NCBI RefSeq assembly: GCF_018448495.1
Contig: NZ_CP049902.1
Coordinates: 1,674,001-1,738,000 of the forward strand
Reading direction: 5' to 3'
Source: Psychrobacter sp. WY6
GTDB taxonomy: Bacteria > Pseudomonadota > Gammaproteobacteria > Pseudomonadales > Moraxellaceae
Length of the DNA stretch: 64,000 bases
This document shows, in pieces, positions 48,559 through 57,549 of this stretch (position 1 is its first letter; each line of letters begins with the position of its first letter). Under the pieces are notes generated by a model, which saw only the letters and a list, made by a program, of their open reading frames with translations, ran no database searches and was not told the origin of the DNA. Position numbers and translations under genes: made by a program.

Positions 48559-49995
48559 GTGAGCAACGCTGATACCTTACGCCAATTACATCAAGACCAC
48601 TTAAGCAACTACAACAATCAAGAGCAACAAGCGATTGAGCTGATGGGGCTATTGAATAAGCTCTATAATGAGCAAGACGTACAAGTAACCTTGTTCGGTG
48701 ACACGTTAAATACGACGTCAGTTGGTCAAATATTGGCATTGCATCAAAAAGTAGCCTTGCGTAACCAAGAGGCTAAATCTATTGATATCGCTGACACTTT
48801 AGCCATGGTTAAAGCGCTAGCGGCTAATGATAAGCTTCAGTCTGCACAGGTTGATGTTGGTCAATTAATCGCTAATGACAGTGATTTACAAGCAGCACTT
48901 CAAGCCGTTAATAGTGATGACACTACGGTTAATCCTGCGACTGATGTTGTGCTATACGGTTTTGGTCGTATCGGTCGTATTTTAACTCGCCTGCTATTAT
49001 CACAAGCGTCAAGTGCTAAAGGTATGCAGTTAAAAGCCATAGTTGTACGTCCTGCGGCATCTGGCGATTTGGCCAAGCGCGCCTCATTGCTAGAGCGTGA
49101 TTCGATTCATGGTAGCTTTGCTGGTGGCGTGGTGGTTGATGATGAAAACAACGGCTTGATTATCAATGGCCGCTTTGTTCAGGTCATCTACGCCAAAGAT
49201 CCAAGCGAGATCGATTATACGGCTTACGGTATTAATGATGCGTTAGTGATTGACAATACGGGCATTTGGAAAGATGAAGCGGGTCTTGGTAAGCACTTGC
49301 AATCGACTGGTGTGAAAAAAGTCCTATTAACAGCCCCAGCTGGCGGTGAGATTAAAAACGTTGTTTATGGTGTAAATAACGATACAGTCGGTGAAGATAC
49401 AATCGTCAGTGCGGCGAGCTGTACCACCAACGCAATCACCCCAACGTTAAAAGTATTGAACGATGAATACGGTATCGAAAACGGTCACGTTGAAACGATT
49501 CACTCATTCACTAACGATCAGAACTTGATTGATAATTATCATAAAGCGGATCGCCGTGGTCGTAGTGCTGTATTGAATATGGTTATTACCAGTACGGGTG
49601 CTGCTAAAGCGGTTGGTAAAGCACTGCCAGAGCTTAGTGGTAAACTAACGGGTAATGCCATCCGTGTACCAACGCCAAACGTCAGCTTAGCGATTTTAAA
49701 CTTGAATCTTAAAACAGCACCAGAAAATGCTGATGCGTTAAATGAATTCATGCGTAAAATCTCTAATAGCAGTCAGTGGCAAACACAGATTGCTTATACA
49801 GATTCTACTGAAGCGGTATCGACGGATTTTGTTGGTGATACCCATGTAGGTATTGTCGATGCCCAAGCGACTATTTTGACCGACAATCATGCCATTGTTT
49901 ATATCTGGTATGACAATGAAGTTGGCTATAGTACGCAAGTATTACGTTTAGCCACACAAATGGCAGGCATCAGTTATACACAGATTCCAGCTTAA
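48559..49995 (+). CDS. gap: Glyceraldehyde-3-phosphate dehydrogenase, long form
   Basis: It oxidises glyceraldehyde-3-phosphate to 1,3-bisphosphoglycerate, or the reverse in gluconeogenesis. I use GTG 48559 (MSNADTLRQLHQDH), with AAGGA about 8 bases upstream; ATG 48550 would overlap that site. The product has 478 residues, longer than the classical 335 because about 130 residues precede the Rossmann fold (VVLYGFGRIGRILTRLLL). The catalytic Cys is in SAASCTTNAITP. Long forms of this kind are found in Acinetobacter, Pseudomonas and other aerobes with gluconeogenic metabolism. Confidence 0.93.
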   Translation: MSNADTLRQLHQDHLSNYNNQEQQAIELMGLLNKLYNEQDVQVTLFGDTLNTTSVGQILALHQKVALRNQEAKSIDIADTLAMVKALAANDKLQSAQVDVGQLIANDSDLQAALQAVNSDDTTVNPATDVVLYGFGRIGRILTRLLLSQASSAKGMQLKAIVVRPAASGDLAKRASLLERDSIHGSFAGGVVVDDENNGLIINGRFVQVIYAKDPSEIDYTAYGINDALVIDNTGIWKDEAGLGKHLQSTGVKKVLLTAPAGGEIKNVVYGVNNDTVGEDTIVSAASCTTNAITPTLKVLNDEYGIENGHVETIHSFTNDQNLIDNYHKADRRGRSAVLNMVITSTGAAKAVGKALPELSGKLTGNAIRVPTPNVSLAILNLNLKTAPENADALNEFMRKISNSSQWQTQIAYTDSTEAVSTDFVGDTHVGIVDAQATILTDNHAIVYIWYDNEVGYSTQVLRLATQMAGISYTQIPA

Positions 49996-50112
49996 TACAT
50001 TTGTACAGCAGTAGTGAGTTTTTAATATTGAGGTACTCTTTATAAGAAAGTATTTTAATAGTCACTTTTAGCATGGACAAATAGATGTGATTTTTTAAGT
50101 TAATATATACCG

Positions 50113-50141
50113 CACCCGATAGTCCAATTGGTTATCGGGTG
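50113..50141 (+). terminator. Hairpin after gap, possible terminator
   Basis: A 9-bp GC-rich stem (50113-50121 with 50133-50141) followed by TTATTG, about 120 bases after gap. It is only weakly terminator-like because the T run is short. Confidence 0.5.
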
Positions 50142-50265
50142 TTATTGTCATAAATAAAGCAATGATATATAGCAACATAGACGTAAGTCTCCTATTTTTT
50201 AAAAGATACCTATAGGCAAAAGAAGCAGTATATGACTGCTATTGAGTCTATAAACTAGAGTGTAA

Positions 50266-51498
<1,233 letters not shown>

Positions 51499-51577
51499 GC
51501 TAACAGGCTTGAGCTGATATACTTGAATTTTTTAGATCAATCCCCGTAATCAATTCACATGAGAGACAGGAGTTTAT

Positions 51578-52750
51578 ATGGCAGGTGACATAGAAAACAC
51601 GACCGAAGAAGCAAGGTTTATTAAACAAACTCGCAACTTTGATATTCAACGCGTTATTGTCAAGATTGGCTCATCGTTGTTAACCAATAACGGTCGAGGG
51701 CTGGATCGAACTGCCATATACGAGTGGGCAAAGCAGATCGCTAAATTGCACAAGCAAGGCGTCGAAGTACTGCTAGTATCGTCAGGTGCTGTTGCCGAAG
51801 GTGTGGTACGAATGAACCTTGAGGAGCGCCCGAAGAAACTAGCAGCACTACAGGCCTGTGCTTCTATTGGTCAAATGGGTTTGATTGAAACGTGGTGGTC
51901 AGCATTAATTCAGCATGGTATTCAAAGCTCGCAGCTACTACTAACACATGATGATTTGTCTAATCGTAGCCGTTACTTGAATACGACGGGTGCGTTGACA
52001 CAATTACTAGAGTGGCGCGTGCTACCAGTCATCAATGAAAATGATACCATTACCATTGATGAAATTAAATTTGGTGATAACGATACTTTGGGCGCGATGG
52101 CAGCGGCGATGGTCAATGCCGATTTATATATCATTTTAACTGATCAAGATGGGGTGTTTACGGACAATCCGCGCGACAATCCTAATGCAAAAATGATTCG
52201 CCAAGAGCGTGCGATGGCGGATTACTTATTTGATATTGCAGGGGATGGTGGCAAGCTTGGTCGCGGCGGTATGCTGACCAAAATTCGTGCTGGTCGTCTT
52301 GCAGCGATGGGTGGTTGTCCAACCGTTATCGTGAGCGGTGCTATCGATGATGTTATTACTCGTGTGGTATCAGGCGAAGCGGTTGGTACTTTATTGACCA
52401 CCAATGATCAAGACAAAATCATTGCACGCAAACAATGGCTTGCCGCGCATTTACGTATGTCAGGCACTCTAATAGTCGATGCAGGCGCAGCAAAAGCAGT
52501 AGTTGAGCATCACAAGAGCTTACTACCAGTCGGTGTGGTAGAAGTACGCGGTGATTTCGACGAAGGCGACGTGGTTGAGGTGGTGCATCAAGATACGGGC
52601 GAGCGTTTAGCGGTTGGACAAGTGAATTTTTCATCTCGTGATGCTTGCCGAGTGGCTCGTGAGCGTACTGAGCAGTTTGATAGAATTCTTGGTAATAATG
52701 AAGAGCGTGTGGTCATGGTACACCGTGATAATTTAGCGCTGACCATGTAG
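51578..52750 (+). CDS. proB: Glutamate 5-kinase
   Basis: First step of proline synthesis: it phosphorylates glutamate. It has 390 residues with a kinase domain (VIVKIGSSLLTNNGRGLD, LLVSSGAVAEGV, VINENDTITIDEIKFGDNDTLGA over 52027-52105, LTDQDGVFTDNPRDNP) and a C-terminal PUA domain (from about residue 300). The N-terminal 22 residues are an extension beyond the usual start. AGGAG precedes the ATG. Confidence 0.97.
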   Translation: MAGDIENTTEEARFIKQTRNFDIQRVIVKIGSSLLTNNGRGLDRTAIYEWAKQIAKLHKQGVEVLLVSSGAVAEGVVRMNLEERPKKLAALQACASIGQMGLIETWWSALIQHGIQSSQLLLTHDDLSNRSRYLNTTGALTQLLEWRVLPVINENDTITIDEIKFGDNDTLGAMAAAMVNADLYIILTDQDGVFTDNPRDNPNAKMIRQERAMADYLFDIAGDGGKLGRGGMLTKIRAGRLAAMGGCPTVIVSGAIDDVITRVVSGEAVGTLLTTNDQDKIIARKQWLAAHLRMSGTLIVDAGAAKAVVEHHKSLLPVGVVEVRGDFDEGDVVEVVHQDTGERLAVGQVNFSSRDACRVARERTEQFDRILGNNEERVVMVHRDNLALTM

Positions 52751-52992
52751 ACCATTCATGGTATTCATCCAATTTCAAATATGAGCACGATATTATTGAT
52801 TAAAGACTAACGGCAAATGACGCTCTAAAAAATACAAATACTTTTAATGATTATTATTCTTATGATTGTTAACACGAGAGATATTAACCAATAAATTGTT
52901 ATTAACTAATATCTCATTATTTGTGGTTTTTTAGAATAGATTGTCGCTATCTAAACGTTTTAATATTCTTTTATTCAACTTATTTTATCCAG

Positions 52993-53024
52993 CACCGTAT
53001 TCATTGATGATCATGAATGCGGTG
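52993..53024 (+). other. Hairpin immediately upstream of hemE
   Basis: A 12-bp stem with one G-U pair (52993-53004 with 53013-53024), 8-base loop, followed by TTGTTTT and then the hemE ribosome binding site. It could terminate proB transcripts or act as a 5' leader structure for hemE. The 52751-52992 stretch before it is AT-rich with no gene. Confidence 0.55.
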
Positions 53025-53043
53025 TTGTTTTGGAGATTTGTAC

Positions 53044-54180
53044 ATGAGTGCTTCAGACAATAGTAACTCGATCCAGCAAGAATTTGCGCCTTTAAAGAAC
53101 GACAGATTGTTACGGGCATTACGCTTTGAATCAATAGACACCACGCCAGTCTGGATGATGCGTCAAGCTGGTCGTTATTTACCAGAATATAAAGCTACTC
53201 GTGCAGAAGCGGGCGACTTTATGAGCCTGTGCAAAGATACGGACCGCGCTACTGAAGTTACTTTACAGCCACTACGCCGTTATGATTTAGATGCTGCTAT
53301 CTTATTTAGTGATATTTTGACCATACCTGACGCTATGGGTCTAGGTTTATACTTTGAGGCGGGCGAAGGTCCTAAGTTTAAACATCCTATTCGTACGCAA
53401 GCAGACTTAGATCGATTGCCAGTACTTGAACCCAATGATTCTCTTGATTATGTCATGCGTGCGGTGACGAGCATCCGCAAAGCATTAAATGGTCAAGTGC
53501 CGTTATTTGGTTTCTCTGGTAGTCCATGGACATTGGCCACTTACATGATCGAAGGCGGTAGCTCAAAAGACTATCGTTATACTAAAGGCTTTTTGTATAG
53601 CAACCCTGATTTTTTGCATCAATTATTAGATAAATTAGCTACTTCTGTCATTGATTATCTAGATGCACAAGTGGTCGCTGGTGCTCAAATTCTACAGATT
53701 TTTGATAGTTGGGGCGGGGCGCTTGGCCATCGTCAGTTTATCGATTTTTCTCATGCTTATAATAAGCGTATCGTCGCTGAATTAAAAGTACGCCATCCGC
53801 AGATACCAGTGGTATTATTTACCAAAGGTGGTGGGTTATGGTTGGATGTGCAAGCAGATAGTCAAGCCGATGTTTTAGGATTAGATTGGACGATGCCCAT
53901 TGATCGTGCACGCCAAGTATTGGCTGAAAGTCAGCGTCAATTGACCAAACAGCATAAAAAACTACAGAGTAGTAAAGCCATTCAAGGCAATTTGGATCCA
54001 GCAACATTGTATGGTTCACCTGCGACGATTCGTGCTGAAGTAAATGCAATGCTTGATAGTGCTTATGCAAGCGGCGAAAAAACGGGTTATATAGCAAACT
54101 TAGGTCATGGTATTACGCAGTGGGTCAATCCTGACAATGCCAAAGTATTCATCGATGCGGTGCACGATTATAAAATCTAA
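53044..54180 (+). CDS. hemE: Uroporphyrinogen decarboxylase
   Basis: It removes four carboxyl groups from uroporphyrinogen III to give coproporphyrinogen III in heme synthesis. The frame opens at 53017, but ATG 53044 has GGAG upstream and gives 378 residues; about 15 residues precede the family core. Signatures are [48 protein letters not shown], and the C-terminal [14 protein letters not shown]. It is a single gene here, not clustered with other hem genes. Confidence 0.97.
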   Translation: MSASDNSNSIQQEFAPLKNDRLLRALRFESIDTTPVWMMRQAGRYLPEYKATRAEAGDFMSLCKDTDRATEVTLQPLRRYDLDAAILFSDILTIPDAMGLGLYFEAGEGPKFKHPIRTQADLDRLPVLEPNDSLDYVMRAVTSIRKALNGQVPLFGFSGSPWTLATYMIEGGSSKDYRYTKGFLYSNPDFLHQLLDKLATSVIDYLDAQVVAGAQILQIFDSWGGALGHRQFIDFSHAYNKRIVAELKVRHPQIPVVLFTKGGGLWLDVQADSQADVLGLDWTMPIDRARQVLAESQRQLTKQHKKLQSSKAIQGNLDPATLYGSPATIRAEVNAMLDSAYASGEKTGYIANLGHGITQWVNPDNAKVFIDAVHDYKI

Positions 54181-54290
54181 AGCCGCTAGAATCTAAAAAT
54201 GACAAAGTTCAGGTATATAATCGAGCTTTCTATCTAAGATTTGTTTAACAAACACTGATATTTACCAAGTAAAATAAAAAGGAATATCTT

Positions 54291-55298
54291 ATGATTTCAG
54301 CAGCGATTGTTGGTGGCACAGGTTATACGGGTATTGAGCTGATTCGCTTGTTATCTGCGCATCCTGAAGTATCTATTGATTTGCTAACTTCACGTAGCGA
54401 AGCTGGTACACGTGCCGATGAGATATTTCCAAGCTTACGCGGTATATCAGATATTGTTTTTAGTGACTTGGGCGACGAGACGCTTGCAACGCTGCAAAAG
54501 TGTGATGTGGTCTTTTTTGCGACCCCACATGGCGTAGCGATGAAGCAAGCAGAGGCGCTAACGCAAGCTGGTGTGAAAGTCATTGATTTGGCTGCTGATT
54601 TTCGTTTGCAGTCACTGTCCGATTTTGAGCACTGGTATCAGCAGTCGCATGCCTGTCCTGAGCTGCTAAAGACAGCTGTCTATGGTTTACCTGAAGTGAA
54701 TCGAGATAAACTTGCCACTGCTTTAGTCGTCGGTAATCCTGGTTGTTATCCGACTACCGCTATTTTGGGTTTGAAACCGATCATTGAAGCACAAAACAAA
54801 CAAGCAGAACGTTTGATTGAATCACGCATCGTTATCGATGCAAAGTCTGGTGTTTCTGGTGCTGGTCGCCAAGCTTCACTTGCGCTTAATTATGCTGAAA
54901 CTACTGATAACTTTAAAGCTTATAGCGTTGAAGGACATCGTCACCTGCCCGAGATTGAGCAAGGCGTGGCGCAGTTATTAGACAGCCAGTTCACCCATCG
55001 CATTCGTTTTTTACCGCATCTTGTGCCGATGATACGTGGCATGCTGAGCTCTATTCATCTTGAGCTGACGGATGCGGGTGCTGCTATTGATTGGCAGCAG
55101 ATATTTGAAACATGCTATGAATCAGAAGCGTTTATTGATGTCATGCCAAAAGGTATTTATCCAGATACCCGTAGTGTCCGCGCCAGCAACCGTTTACGCA
55201 TTGCTGTGCATCAAGACAATGAACGTGCAGAATTGACAGTGATTGTCGTACAAGACAATTTGGTAAAAGGCGCTGCAGGACAAGCGGTACAAACATGA
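54291..55298 (+). CDS. argC: N-acetyl-gamma-glutamyl-phosphate reductase ArgC, C-terminus frameshifted
   Basis: Third step of arginine synthesis: NADPH-dependent reduction of N-acetylglutamyl phosphate. The Rossmann motif AAIVGGTGYTGIELIRLL, active-site Cys in VVGNPGCYPTTAILG, and GHRHLPEIEQ are intact. As written the frame ends after QAVQT (335 residues). Adding one A to the A3 run at 55291-55293 restores QAVQ-NMNVV and reads on to a stop at 55354, matching the family's usual C-terminus (N-M-N...G-L...). The full product would be about 354 residues. AAGGA precedes the ATG. Confidence 0.93.
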   Translation: MISAAIVGGTGYTGIELIRLLSAHPEVSIDLLTSRSEAGTRADEIFPSLRGISDIVFSDLGDETLATLQKCDVVFFATPHGVAMKQAEALTQAGVKVIDLAADFRLQSLSDFEHWYQQSHACPELLKTAVYGLPEVNRDKLATALVVGNPGCYPTTAILGLKPIIEAQNKQAERLIESRIVIDAKSGVSGAGRQASLALNYAETTDNFKAYSVEGHRHLPEIEQGVAQLLDSQFTHRIRFLPHLVPMIRGMLSSIHLELTDAGAAIDWQQIFETCYESEAFIDVMPKGIYPDTRSVRASNRLRIAVHQDNERAELTVIVVQDNLVKGAAGQAVQT

Positions 55299-55417
55299 AT
55301 GTTGTTCGATTCGATGAAACAATGGGTCTAAACTTTGCACCTATTGTTCCGTAGCAGATGTTTAGCTGTGGTCAAATCATTCACATTTATGGTGCTAGGT
55401 ATGATTATAAATTCCGC

Positions 55418-55423
55418 TATAAT
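55418..55423 (+). promoter_or_regulatory. Candidate -10 box upstream of the 55455 gene
   Basis: TATAAT at 55418-55423, about 32 bases before the ATG, in the gap after argC. No good -35 box was seen. Confidence 0.35.
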
Positions 55424-55454
55424 ATTGCCATTACTGTTAAGAGATATTGTCTAA

Positions 55455-56321
55455 ATGCGTGTCAAGCTTGTACGACGCTTTTGCTCACAGCCCGCACTTT
55501 CATCGTGCAAAGACTCTGATTTGTATCATTTAGAGCGTAGTCCGCATTCTCTTAAAACCAATGCTAGTTCAGTAACTAAGGTAGGTGGTACCCAACAAGG
55601 GGCATCCACATTGGTGTTGGCTCTCTTTGTCGTTGTCATATTGGTGACTGCCATTGTTGGATTGATATTCGGTCATAAATTAGGATATCAGCGTGGCTTT
55701 CATTCTATGCAAACTGAAACCAAGCAAGCGATGATCAATAGCACTGAGGCAACAGAAGCGCTTGAAGATTTGCGTCTTAGTCATAAAATAGCGGCCAATC
55801 AAGCGGCTACTGCTAAGCAGGAGCTGGCGATTAGCTTGGCTAACATCAAAGAGTTGCGTGAAAACCAGCAAGAATTAACGGTTGAGAATAGACAAGTCTC
55901 TCAACTGAATGAATTATATGCTGATGTCCTTCGTGACAAAGGCGGCATGCCTTTACAGGTAATAGCGGCAAAGATTGAGCCGTTACCTGAAAATGCCTTC
56001 GAATATGGTTTCGATATAGGCATGCTTGCTAGCGATGGCAAAGCCAAACGCCTAAAGCCAACGTTGACGTTGCTCAATGACGATGATTTTGTAGAGGTGC
56101 CGCTAGATCCTCCAGTTTATACTATTGAAGGTATCGTTCGTATTCGTGGTCGTTTCATGATGCCATCAGGCTTTAAACCGTTACAAGTCAAACTTAGCTT
56201 ACAAGCTGGCGGGCAACAAGTGGAGCAGCTCTATGATTGGAAGCTTGGCGACCGAGTTGATAATATGCCGTTATCACTTTTAGATTTACCTGAAGTCGAC
56301 GAAAGTCCGATTGAGCCTTAA
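55455..56321 (+). CDS. Membrane-anchored coiled-coil protein, DUF6776-like
   Basis: A 288-residue protein: basic N-terminus, one membrane segment (about residues 54-80, LVLALFVVVILVTAIVGLIF), a helical coiled-coil-like stretch (about 85-160) and a C-terminal beta-rich domain that ends in PLSLLDLPEVDESP. The layout resembles the DUF6776 family found near argC in other gammaproteobacteria, but this is from memory and the function is unknown. It probably sits in the inner membrane with the C-terminal domain in the periplasm. The hairpin after it suggests a transcript end. Confidence 0.7.
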   Translation: MRVKLVRRFCSQPALSSCKDSDLYHLERSPHSLKTNASSVTKVGGTQQGASTLVLALFVVVILVTAIVGLIFGHKLGYQRGFHSMQTETKQAMINSTEATEALEDLRLSHKIAANQAATAKQELAISLANIKELRENQQELTVENRQVSQLNELYADVLRDKGGMPLQVIAAKIEPLPENAFEYGFDIGMLASDGKAKRLKPTLTLLNDDDFVEVPLDPPVYTIEGIVRIRGRFMMPSGFKPLQVKLSLQAGGQQVEQLYDWKLGDRVDNMPLSLLDLPEVDESPIEP

Positions 56322-56334
56322 TCTATTCATATTT

Positions 56335-56383
56335 AAGAGCGCTATAATAAGCATTGCATTTGCCAACCTCTGTTAGCGCTCTT
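56335..56383 (+). terminator. Long-loop hairpin after the membrane protein gene
   Basis: A 10-bp perfect stem (56335-56344 with 56374-56383) with a 29-base loop, followed by TTTATT. It is terminator-like but with an unusually long loop; the clpS promoter box follows within 10 bases. Confidence 0.45.
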
Positions 56384-56388
56384 TATTC

Positions 56389-56397
56389 TGTTATAAT
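56389..56397 (+). promoter_or_regulatory. Extended -10 promoter before clpS
   Basis: TGTTATAAT (TATAAT at 56392-56397) lies only 16 bases before the first clpS ATG. If used, the 5' leader would be about 10 bases (or 19 to the second ATG), close to leaderless. Confidence 0.5.
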
Positions 56398-56413
56398 ATA
56401 ACCATTAATTTGT

Positions 56414-56830
56414 ATGCCAATTATGATAAAACAAACCCTATTGCAAGCGTTGCCAACTGTTGCTGATTGGCACTTTCCAACCATACCTGCTAATCGTGCA
56501 CAAGATGGTGATACGGACGGCGAGACCTCGCCACAAGCAGATGTACTGGTTGCAGAGCCAGAAGTGGCTAAGCCGCCTATGTATGCCGTCGTTATGTATA
56601 ATGATAATTATACGCCGATGGAGTTCGTCGTTTATATTTTACAGTCTGAATTTCGTCATAGTATGGATTCGGCAGTCGAAGTTATGCTAACGATTCATAA
56701 CAGTAGCAAAGGCATTGCTGGTATCTATCCGAAAGATATCGCTGAGACCAAAGCCAAAAAAGTAAACAGTCTGGCACATCGTGAAGGCTATCCCTTATTG
56801 ACCCAGATTGAGCCACATCAAGGCGAATAA
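56414..56830 (+). CDS. clpS: ATP-dependent Clp protease adaptor ClpS
   Basis: It delivers N-end-rule substrates to ClpAP. The 138-residue product has a variable 50-residue N-terminus, then the ClpS core: PPMYAVVMYNDNYTPMEFVV (binding-pocket residues N-D and the M/T patch), followed by AVEVMLTIHNSSKGIAGIYP and AETKAKKVNSLAHREGYPL. There are two possible ATGs (56414, 56423); neither has a ribosome binding site. clpA follows after a 720-base gap, longer than usual. Confidence 0.95.
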   Translation: MPIMIKQTLLQALPTVADWHFPTIPANRAQDGDTDGETSPQADVLVAEPEVAKPPMYAVVMYNDNYTPMEFVVYILQSEFRHSMDSAVEVMLTIHNSSKGIAGIYPKDIAETKAKKVNSLAHREGYPLLTQIEPHQGE

Positions 56831-57549
56831 GAAAATAGCGTAAATATTTTAAAGTTCTATCTTCTTTTCGTGTCTCTATCTTATTATTTCCAATGGTTTT
56901 ATCGTTTAGAAACCCTGTCACGCTCTAAAAACTGCTCGTTGTGAGCTTGATAGGTACTCTGTATCCAAGCAGTCACTCATAAATTCCTTATTATAAAAAT
57001 TTCCTAACCTTGATTTTTCTTTAATATACCCTTATCTATATTAAGCAATCACATCAAACAGCTGTCTAAATTTTATAGAAATGATTGCTGCACTCGTATC
57101 ATTTTCTAGTCATTTTATTAACTTGAATTTTTCTATAATTTAATCAGCTGATGGCTTAAAAAAGTCACTTGTATCCTTCACTCTCTCATTTATTATTCTA
57201 TTACTGATTTCTCCTTTATTTGCTCAGTTTTTGAAGCTTTCATGCTATTTCTTTACTATAAATATTGATGCGCAGTACGCCTTGATACATTTTAGTCTGT
57301 GTTAATAGATTGACTCTTCTTAAGTATCGTGTTGAGATAAAGAAAAGCAAGTATGAGTGATCAAAACGCTTAATTGGTGATAAGTAGATAGCACTGCTAC
57401 TTGAGTAATACATGGTCAATATCATTTAGCGCTGTCTTTTGATAATACAGATTTAGCCCTTGAACAATCCATCTGTCGCCCTGATTTACTTACTAACTCA
57501 TTCATAAAGCTATCAATTATAAAGATAGGTATAACCGTAGGAAGTCGTT
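56831..57549. other. AT-rich gap between clpS and clpA, no gene seen
   Basis: 719 bases, strongly AT-rich, with stop codons dense in all frames. The longest plus-strand ATG frames are about 20 codons and lack ribosome binding sites. The clpA ribosome binding site (TAGGA) and presumably its promoter lie at the end. Nothing recognisable as RNA gene, repeat or element was seen. Confidence 0.6.
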
